Of a stretch of 11,523 bases of DNA, positions 6,321 through 11,523 are shown in pieces; positions within the stretch are counted from its first letter, which is position 1, and every line of letters starts with the position of its first letter. The DNA is from an uncultured Muribaculum sp. (GTDB taxonomy: Bacteria > Bacteroidota > Bacteroidia > Bacteroidales > Muribaculaceae). Under the pieces are notes generated by a model. That model searched no databases, had not been told where the DNA came from, and saw only the letters and a list, made by a program, of their open reading frames with translations. Position numbers and translations under genes: made by a program. Location of the stretch: positions 1 through 11,523 of the forward strand of contig CAJTSK010000054.1 in NCBI GenBank assembly GCA_910578835.1, in the 5' to 3' direction.

Positions 6321-7546
6321 TGGAAAGATTTGCCGAATTTAAGGAGCTTAAGCATATCGACAAGACTACAATGATTTCCGTACTTGAGGAATCATTCCGC
6401 AACGTCCTTGCCAAGATGTTTGGCACTGACGAGAATCTTGATGTCATCATGAACCCCGACAAGGGTGACGTGCAGATATTCCAGAATCTTGAGGTAGTGC
6501 CCGACGGTGAAGTCACCAACCCTTCCACCCAGATATCGCTCAGCGACGCGCGTGCCGACCAGAACCCCGATGTAGAAGTGGGCGAAGAGCACACCCGCGA
6601 AATCATATTTGAAAAATTCGGTCGTCGCGCCATCCTCAATCTGCGCCAGACACTCCAGTCCAAAATCCTCGACCTTCAGAAAGAGGCTATCTACGCCCAG
6701 TTCAAGGGTCATGAAGGTGACCTGGTGACCGGCGAGGTGTACCAGACCTGGAGCAAGGAAACCCTGCTTCTCGACAGCGAGGAAAACGAGCTTCTCCTCC
6801 CCAAGAGCGAGTCAATACCCGGCGACTTCTTCCGCAAAGGCGAGAATGTAAGGGCGGTAATCCTTAAAGTAGACAACAAGAACAACAATATACGCATCAC
6901 CGTGTCGCGTACCTCCGACGAGTTCCTTCGCCGCCTCTTCGAGCTTGAAGTGCCCGAAATCCACGACGGACTCATCAACATACGCGCCGTGGCGCGCATC
7001 CCCGGCGAACGTGCAAAAATCGCAGTCGAGAGCTACGATGACCGCATCGACCCAGTGGGAGCATGTGTAGGCGTGAAAGGCTCACGTATCCACGGAATCG
7101 TGCGCGAGCTTCGCAACGAAAATATTGACGTAATCAACTACACTTCCAATCCGGAGCTGCTCATACAGCGCGCGTTAAGCCCGGCAAAAGTGTCGTCGAT
7201 ACGTCTCAACACCGAGGAAAAACGTGCCGAGGTGTTCCTTCGCCCCGAAGAAGTGCCCCTCGCCATCGGTAAGGGCGCACTCAACATCAAGCTCGCGTCA
7301 AAACTCACCGGATATGTCATCGACGTTTACCGCGACTCCGGCGAAGAGTTTAATGACGACATCTATCTCGACGAGTTTAAAGATGAAATCGATGCATGGG
7401 TAATAGACTCACTCAAAAACATCGGTTGCATCACTGCCAAAAACGTACTTGCAATGCCGCGTGAGCTTCTCATCGAAAAAGCTGACCTTGAAGAAGACAC
7501 TGTCGACAATGTAATCGCGATACTCAAGGCAGAATTTGAAGATTAA
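6290..7546 (+). CDS. nusA: Transcription termination/antitermination factor NusA
   Basis: NusA binds RNA polymerase and nascent RNA and modulates pausing, termination and antitermination, including on rRNA operons. The 418-residue protein has the core domain order: polymerase-binding N-terminal domain (about 1-130, with TTMISVLEESFRNVLAKMFG at 26-45), S1 domain (about 140-206, GDLVTGEVYQ to IRITVSR), KH1 (about 226-282, DPVGACVGVKGSRIHGI at 254-270) and KH2 (about 295-350, with IGKGALNIKLASKLTG at 326-341). A short acidic helical tail (about 360-418) replaces the paired acidic repeats of E. coli NusA, as is usual outside Gammaproteobacteria. It lies 21 nt after rimP and 29 nt before infB. The usual ylxR and L7Ae-like genes of Firmicutes are absent between nusA and infB. 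Confidence 0.97.
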   Translation: MAKKEESPNMVERFAEFKELKHIDKTTMISVLEESFRNVLAKMFGTDENLDVIMNPDKGDVQIFQNLEVVPDGEVTNPSTQISLSDARADQNPDVEVGEEHTREIIFEKFGRRAILNLRQTLQSKILDLQKEAIYAQFKGHEGDLVTGEVYQTWSKETLLLDSEENELLLPKSESIPGDFFRKGENVRAVILKVDNKNNNIRITVSRTSDEFLRRLFELEVPEIHDGLINIRAVARIPGERAKIAVESYDDRIDPVGACVGVKGSRIHGIVRELRNENIDVINYTSNPELLIQRALSPAKVSSIRLNTEEKRAEVFLRPEEVPLAIGKGALNIKLASKLTGYVIDVYRDSGEEFNDDIYLDEFKDEIDAWVIDSLKNIGCITAKNVLAMPRELLIEKADLEEDTVDNVIAILKAEFED

Positions 7547-7575
7547 TTCCCCCCGACAACCACCTAATTCATAAT

Positions 7576-10455
7576 ATGCCGATAAAAATAAGCAAAGTAG
7601 CAAAAGACCTCAACATCGCATTGCCGACCGTCATCGATTTCTTGCAATCGAAAGGCATAAATGTCGATATGAACCCCAATACACGTATCGACGACAATGC
7701 CTACAACATGTTGGTGGCACAGTATGGCAATGACAAGGTACCGGCAAAGAGTACCGAACGTCAAGGCAAGACAACCACACCCTCGTCGCCCGAAAAGCAG
7801 TCAAAGCCCGCATCAGAGCAGACAATGACCTCAGCCCAGGGACCAAGGGTGGTAGGTCATATCAATCTTGACAAAAATGGTAACCCCGTGGCTCCGGAAA
7901 AGCCGAAGGCTCCGGTACAGGAGACGAAGCCTCAACCCAAACCCGAGCCTAAGCCCGAACCAAAGCCCCAGCCCAAGCCGGAACCCAAACCCGAGCCCAA
8001 GCCGGAGCCAAAACCACAACCCAAACCGGAACCCAAGCCTCAGCCCAAGCCGGAGCCCAAGGCACCCGAAGCGCCCAAACCCGCGGCAGCACCCCAACCC
8101 AAGCCCATGGCTACAAAACCTGCCGAAACAAAGCCGGAAGAGAAGCCTGCAGCACCCGCTGTCGAGAAGAAGGAAGAGGTGGAGATATTCACCACAGGTC
8201 CCGTCACAGGAGGTCCGCAGCTTAATGTCATCGGCAAGATTGACCTTTCAGCTATCAACCAGTCGACGCGCCCCAAGAAAAAGAGCAAGGAGGAGCGCAG
8301 AAACGAGCGCATAGCCAAGAGCAACCAGACTGCTGCCGGAGCGGCATCACAGCAGGGCGACCGCAAGAAGCGCCGCCGCATCGGCAAAGAGAAGGTCGAC
8401 ATCGAAAAGACCTCCAATCAGCAGCCTGTGCAACGAGGTGGTGAAGGTGGTAAAAACAACAACAACAATAACAATAATAACGCATCACAGTCACGCCACG
8501 ACCGCGGCAAAGGCAAGGACCGCAATAAGCGTCCCGTCCACACCGAGGTCAGCGAGGAAGATGTACAGAAGCAGGTAAAAGAGACCCTCGCCCGCCTTAT
8601 CAACAAAGACAAGGGACAGAAGAAGGGTGTAAAGTGGCGTAAGGAAAAGCGCGAAGCGTTCCAGTCACGCGAGCGCGAGGCGGCAGAAATGGAGGCAGCA
8701 GAAAGCAAAGTGCTAAAAATCACTGAGTTCGTTACTGCCAATGATCTTGCCGTAATGATGGATGTACCCATCAACAACGTCATCGCTACCTGTATGAATC
8801 TCGGCGTAATGGTATCTATCAACCAGCGTCTTGATGCCGAGACCATCAATATCGTGGCTGAAGAGTTTGGCTATAAGACCGAATACGTTTCGGCTGAAGT
8901 AGTCGAGGCTATACAGCAGGAAGAAGACAGCGACGAGGATCTCGTAAGCCGTCCGCCGGTAGTCACCGTCATGGGTCACGTCGACCACGGTAAGACCTCG
9001 TTGCTCGACTATATACGTAATGCCAACGTAATCGCCGGAGAGGCGGGAGGTATTACCCAGCATATAGGCGCATACAACGTGAAACTTGAAGACGGACGCC
9101 GCATCACCTTCCTTGACACCCCCGGTCACGAGGCGTTTACCGCAATGCGTGCCCGCGGAGCAAAGGTGACCGACCTCGTAATCATCATCGTTGCAGCCGA
9201 CGACAATGTCATGCCGCAGACCGTGGAGGCAATCAACCATGCCTCGGCAGCCGGTGTGCCTATCGTATTTGCAATCAACAAGATTGATAAGCCCACAGCC
9301 AACCCTGACAAAATCAAGGAAGAGCTTGCGGCAATGAACTACCTTGTCGAGGACTGGGGCGGAAAATACCAGTCGCAGGATATCTCGGCAAAGAAAGGTC
9401 TCGGAGTCAACGAGCTTATGGAGAAGGTGCTTCTCGAAGCCGAGATGCTCGACCTCAAAGCCAACCCCAACCGTGCCGCCACCGGCTCTATCATCGAGTC
9501 ATCGCTCGACAAGGGTCGCGGTTACGTTGCCAACATACTTGTGCAGAACGGTACACTCCATGTAGGCGACATCATACTTGCCGGTACACACTATGGTAAA
9601 ATCAAGGCGATGTTCAACGAGCGCAACCAGCGTATACAGGAGGCGGGACCCGCAACACCGGCGCTTATCCTCGGATTGAACGGCGCGCCCACTGCCGGCG
9701 ACACATTCAATGTGATGGACACTGAGCAGGAAGCACGCGAAATCGCCAACAAGCGCGAGCAGCTCCAGCGCGAGCTTGGTCTACGCACCAACAAGCGCAC
9801 AACACTTGAGGAAATCGGTCGCCGCCGCGCTATCGGCAACTTCCACGAGCTGAATATAATCGTGAAAGGTGACGTTGACGGTTCTATCGAAGCGCTTTCC
9901 GACTCACTCATCAAGCTCTCAACCGAAGAAGTCCAGGTCAACGTGCTCCACAAGGCAGTCGGCGCAATCTCAGAAAGCGACGTCACCCTTGCAGCAGCAT
10001 CCGACGCCATCATCATCGGTTTCCAGGTGCGCCCTTCACAGGCAGCACGCCGTGCAGCAGAGCGCGAAGGTGTCGAGATACGCCTCTACTCAGTCATCTA
10101 TCAGGCTATCGAGGAGGTAAAAGACGCCATGGCAGGTATGCTCGCACCCGAGTTAAAGGAAGAAGTCGTCGGAACAGCAGAAGTACTCCAGACCTATCAT
10201 ATCTCGAAGGTCGGCACAATTGCGGGAGCCATCGTGCGTGAAGGCAAAATCAAGCGCTCATGCAAGGTGCGCCTGATTCGCGACGGCATCGTCCGCTACA
10301 CCGGCGACCTCGGCTCGCTCAAGCGTTTCAAGGACGACGTGAAGGAAGTGCTCACAGGCTACGACTGCGGTCTCAGCATAGCGGGCTACAACGACCTTCA
10401 GGAAGGCGACCTCATCGAAGCTTTTGAGCAAGTAGAGGTTAAGAAGCAGCTTTAA
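7576..10455 (+). CDS. infB: Translation initiation factor IF-2
   Basis: IF2 is the GTPase that places formyl-Met-tRNA on the 30S subunit and promotes subunit joining. The protein has 959 residues. A first IF2_N module lies at 1-54 (KISKVAKDLNIALPTVIDFL). It is followed by a long disordered region with 11 Lys-Pro-Glu/Gln-Pro tetrapeptides (118-161), a Pro/Ala-rich stretch, basic segments and nine Asn (294-302). A second IF2_N module lies at about 379-435. The G domain shows GHVDHGKT (467-474), GGITQ (491-495) with switch Thr494, DTPGH (514-518), NKID (568-571) and SAK (604-606). Domains II to IV follow to the C-terminus, ending in the initiator-tRNA-binding barrel. All GTPase residues are intact. 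It is third in the rimP-nusA-infB unit. Confidence 0.98.
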   Translation: MPIKISKVAKDLNIALPTVIDFLQSKGINVDMNPNTRIDDNAYNMLVAQYGNDKVPAKSTERQGKTTTPSSPEKQSKPASEQTMTSAQGPRVVGHINLDKNGNPVAPEKPKAPVQETKPQPKPEPKPEPKPQPKPEPKPEPKPEPKPQPKPEPKPQPKPEPKAPEAPKPAAAPQPKPMATKPAETKPEEKPAAPAVEKKEEVEIFTTGPVTGGPQLNVIGKIDLSAINQSTRPKKKSKEERRNERIAKSNQTAAGAASQQGDRKKRRRIGKEKVDIEKTSNQQPVQRGGEGGKNNNNNNNNNASQSRHDRGKGKDRNKRPVHTEVSEEDVQKQVKETLARLINKDKGQKKGVKWRKEKREAFQSREREAAEMEAAESKVLKITEFVTANDLAVMMDVPINNVIATCMNLGVMVSINQRLDAETINIVAEEFGYKTEYVSAEVVEAIQQEEDSDEDLVSRPPVVTVMGHVDHGKTSLLDYIRNANVIAGEAGGITQHIGAYNVKLEDGRRITFLDTPGHEAFTAMRARGAKVTDLVIIIVAADDNVMPQTVEAINHASAAGVPIVFAINKIDKPTANPDKIKEELAAMNYLVEDWGGKYQSQDISAKKGLGVNELMEKVLLEAEMLDLKANPNRAATGSIIESSLDKGRGYVANILVQNGTLHVGDIILAGTHYGKIKAMFNERNQRIQEAGPATPALILGLNGAPTAGDTFNVMDTEQEAREIANKREQLQRELGLRTNKRTTLEEIGRRRAIGNFHELNIIVKGDVDGSIEALSDSLIKLSTEEVQVNVLHKAVGAISESDVTLAAASDAIIIGFQVRPSQAARRAAEREGVEIRLYSVIYQAIEEVKDAMAGMLAPELKEEVVGTAEVLQTYHISKVGTIAGAIVREGKIKRSCKVRLIRDGIVRYTGDLGSLKRFKDDVKEVLTGYDCGLSIAGYNDLQEGDLIEAFEQVEVKKQL
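7927..8058 (+). repeat. 12-bp tandem repeat encoding Lys-Pro-Glu/Gln-Pro
   Basis: Eleven consecutive 12-bp units inside infB encode KP(E/Q)P, with the third residue in the order Q E E Q E E E Q E Q E. Third-codon positions vary between units (AAA/AAG, CCC/CCG/CCA/CCT), so the protein repeat is better preserved than the DNA repeat. It lies in the disordered linker between the two IF2_N modules and should form an extended, charged, Pro-rich arm. Confidence 0.9.
8455..8481 (+). repeat. Nine-Asn codon run in infB
   Basis: Nine consecutive AAC/AAT codons (residues 294-302) follow a Gly-rich stretch in the IF2 linker, next to strongly basic segments on both sides. The run is a low-complexity, potentially length-variable tract. 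Confidence 0.85.
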
Positions 10456-10477
10456 TCTACTGATATACAACATAGCC

Positions 10478-10960
10478 ATGGCAATGGCTTACATCAATAT
10501 CGGCTCTAATCAGGGCGACCGCAAGGCTCTCATCGGGCAAGCGGTCGCCTTGATTTCCGTTTTTGCGGATTGCCGCCCCATTTGCTCCGACTATTTTGAA
10601 AGTGAGCCGTGGGGATACACATCTGACGCGCCCTACCTTAACCTCGGGGTGGCATTCCCCACCACGCTTTCACCGGAGTGTCTGCTTGAAAAACTCCTCG
10701 ACATACAAAACAGCATCAGCTCCGGCTCCCACCGCGACGCCCTCGGCGGCTATATCGACCGCGAAATCGACATCGACCTCATCGCTGTCGATTCTATTGT
10801 CATAAACACCCCGGAGCTTACCATTCCGCATCCGCGCATGCACCTGCGCGACTTTGTACTTGTGCCCATGTCTCAGATTGCCCCCGACTGGCAACACCCC
10901 ATCCTTCACCTCAATTGCTCACAAATCCTTGCCTCCCTTGTCAATACGCCAAAGGGATAG
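10478..10960 (+). CDS. folK: 2-amino-4-hydroxy-6-hydroxymethyldihydropteridine pyrophosphokinase
   Basis: FolK (HPPK) transfers pyrophosphate from ATP to 6-hydroxymethyl-7,8-dihydropterin, the step before dihydropteroate synthase in folate synthesis, in the cytosol. The 160-residue protein is the usual single-domain size. It begins with AYINIGSNQGDR (4-15), the family's first strand and loop. SEPWGY (42-47) and APYLNLGVAF (51-60) follow. The catalytic block GYIDREIDIDLI (91-102) contains the two Mg-binding aspartates (98 and 100), then IPHPRMHLRDFVLVP (116-130) and IAPDW. Two in-frame ATGs, 10478 and 10484, are both possible; the second gives a start (MAYINIGS) closer to most relatives. It lies 22 nt after infB and is probably read with it. 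No other folate gene is visible. Confidence 0.93.
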   Translation: MAMAYINIGSNQGDRKALIGQAVALISVFADCRPICSDYFESEPWGYTSDAPYLNLGVAFPTTLSPECLLEKLLDIQNSISSGSHRDALGGYIDREIDIDLIAVDSIVINTPELTIPHPRMHLRDFVLVPMSQIAPDWQHPILHLNCSQILASLVNTPKG

Positions 10961-10999
10961 ACATCTATTACACCTCCTGACTTTATTTCTTATTTGTGT

Positions 11000-11030
11000 A
11001 TTGAAGGGCGGTAGCAGTGATTTATCTTTG
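11000..11030 (+). promoter_or_regulatory. Promoter of the M15 peptidase gene
   Basis: TATCTTTG (11023-11030) matches the -7 consensus TAnnTTTG. A -33 partner fits as ATTG (11000-11003) with a 19-nt spacer; a full TTTG is present at 10993-10996 but 26 nt away, which is too far. Transcription would begin near 11037, leaving a leader of only about 22 nt before the ATG. This position excludes the upstream GTG at 11017 as the start codon. Confidence 0.6.
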
Positions 11031-11052
11031 CACCTGTAATCACTTAACCGCC
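11007..11052. promoter_or_regulatory. Long interrupted inverted repeat flanking the -7 box
   Basis: The left arm is GGCGGT-AGC-AGTGATT (11007-11022). The right arm is AATCACT-TA-ACCGCC (11038-11052). The 6-bp outer and 7-bp inner segments are perfect reverse complements, with a 3-by-2 nt mismatch between them. The 15-nt centre holds the -7 element. The geometry suggests an operator for a dimeric or tetrameric regulator over the peptidase promoter. If transcribed from folK it could instead fold into a hairpin, but no U-tract follows, so it is not a standard terminator. Confidence 0.6.
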
Positions 11053-11058
11053 AATACC

Positions 11059-11493
11059 ATGAAAACATCCAACATCGTAGTTGCCGCCACCATAGCCTCG
11101 GTCGAGGCAGCAACACCGGCAAGAGCAAAGGAGACCACGAGCCATTTCTCCATCAACGAACTCACACGAAGCGCAACCGCACAAAAACTCCGCATCGACA
11201 ACACTCCGCCACCATGGGCTATCGAAAACATGTCACGCCTTATTGACAACGTGCTTGACCCGGCACGCCAGCTGCTCGGCGCGCCAATATACGTAAACAG
11301 TGGATATCGTTGTGAAAAGCTCAACAAAGCCGTGGGCGGCGTGACGCGTTCCTACCATCGCGCAGGAAGAGCCGCCGACCTCACAACAGGGTCAATAGAA
11401 GGCAACCGCCGCCTCTATGACATACTGAAAAAACTTCCTCATGTAGAATTAATCTGGGAACGTGGAGGCACCTGGATTCATGTCGCATATTGA
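11059..11493 (+). CDS. M15-family peptidase (D-Ala-D-Ala carboxypeptidase/endolysin-like)
   Basis: This 144-residue protein matches the short M15_3 metallopeptidase type, which cuts peptidoglycan stem peptides and occurs both as cell-wall enzymes and as phage endolysins. The conserved entry HFSINELTRSATAQKLRIDN (29-48) is followed by PPPWAIENMSRLIDNVLDPAR, IYVNSGYRCEKLNKAVGG (77-94), the zinc-ligand motif SYHRAGRAADL (98-108; His100 and Asp107), and the closing WERGGTWIHVAY (133-144; catalytic-type Glu134 and zinc His141). All expected ligands are present. The first 24 residues are Ala-rich and end in ARA, like a signal peptidase I site, but Glu16 interrupts the hydrophobic core, so export is uncertain. 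The ATG at 11059 is chosen because the longer reading frame starts upstream of the promoter -7 box. No phage genes adjoin it in view. Confidence 0.88.
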   Translation: MKTSNIVVAATIASVEAATPARAKETTSHFSINELTRSATAQKLRIDNTPPPWAIENMSRLIDNVLDPARQLLGAPIYVNSGYRCEKLNKAVGGVTRSYHRAGRAADLTTGSIEGNRRLYDILKKLPHVELIWERGGTWIHVAY

Positions 11494-11523
11494 CATCACC
11501 TCATCACGCACTCTCAATAAGAG

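Noticed and set aside
7927..8058. CRISPR-like or minisatellite array
   Set aside because: The repeat is a 12-bp in-frame coding unit without spacers, inside infB.
7831..8314. Gly/Leu-rich and Ser/Pro/Asn-rich open frames over the infB repeat
   Set aside because: They are off-frame readings of the Lys-Pro repeat region; low complexity there suppresses stop codons on the other frames.
11017..11058. 14-residue extension of the M15 peptidase from a GTG at 11017
   Set aside because: It begins upstream of the -7 box and reads through the promoter and the dyad, so it would not be on the gene's own transcript.
11059..11493. Prophage remnant
   Set aside because: A single endolysin-like gene without integrase, structural genes or attachment repeats is not enough within the visible sequence.

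Overview
The window looks like ordinary chromosome from a member of the Bacteroidales, possibly a Muribaculaceae-type gut bacterium. Three signs point there. Promoters match the Bacteroidetes pattern TTTG-N19-21-TAnnTTTG. Start codons lack Shine-Dalgarno sequences and have A/T-rich leaders. The proteins also have a Bacteroidales character: the pyruvate kinase sequence, a NusA without C-terminal repeats, and an IF2 with a long Lys/Pro-rich N-terminus. The family-level guess is inference; the phylum-level call is much firmer.

Layout from left to right. Positions 1-190 are AT-rich and hold a leftward promoter whose gene lies off the left edge. A leftward gene for a secreted endonuclease/exonuclease/phosphatase-fold protein follows (191-1258). 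It is divergent from a rightward run of aroQ (type II dehydroquinase), pyk (pyruvate kinase) and a class I O-methyltransferase, with gaps of only 18-19 nt, so probably one transcript. A textbook Bacteroidetes promoter then starts rbfA, which overlaps by one base (TGATG) a LolC/E-type ABC transporter permease gene. A second textbook promoter, surrounded by overlapping dyads and followed by a 10-bp leader hairpin, starts rimP-nusA-infB, with folK 22 nt behind infB. Last comes a small M15-family peptidase gene with its own promoter, whose -7 box sits in the middle of a long interrupted inverted repeat.

Functionally this is mostly information-processing and core metabolism. RbfA and RimP mature the 30S subunit, NusA controls elongation, termination and antitermination, and IF2 places initiator tRNA. 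AroQ (shikimate pathway) and FolK (folate) serve aromatic and pterin metabolism, and Pyk closes glycolysis. The nuclease, the permease and the M15 peptidase act at or outside the inner membrane.

I do not see a defence system, mobile element, CRISPR array or new enzyme cluster. The most interesting unexplained signals are non-coding: the dyad around the M15 promoter (11007-11052), the strong hairpin in the rimP leader (5745-5768), the nested dyads over the rimP promoter (5681-5723) and an 8-bp palindrome upstream of aroQ (1323-1348). Two start sites (rimP and the M15 peptidase) need to be placed downstream of the longest possible ORF start, because the longer versions begin inside or upstream of the promoter.
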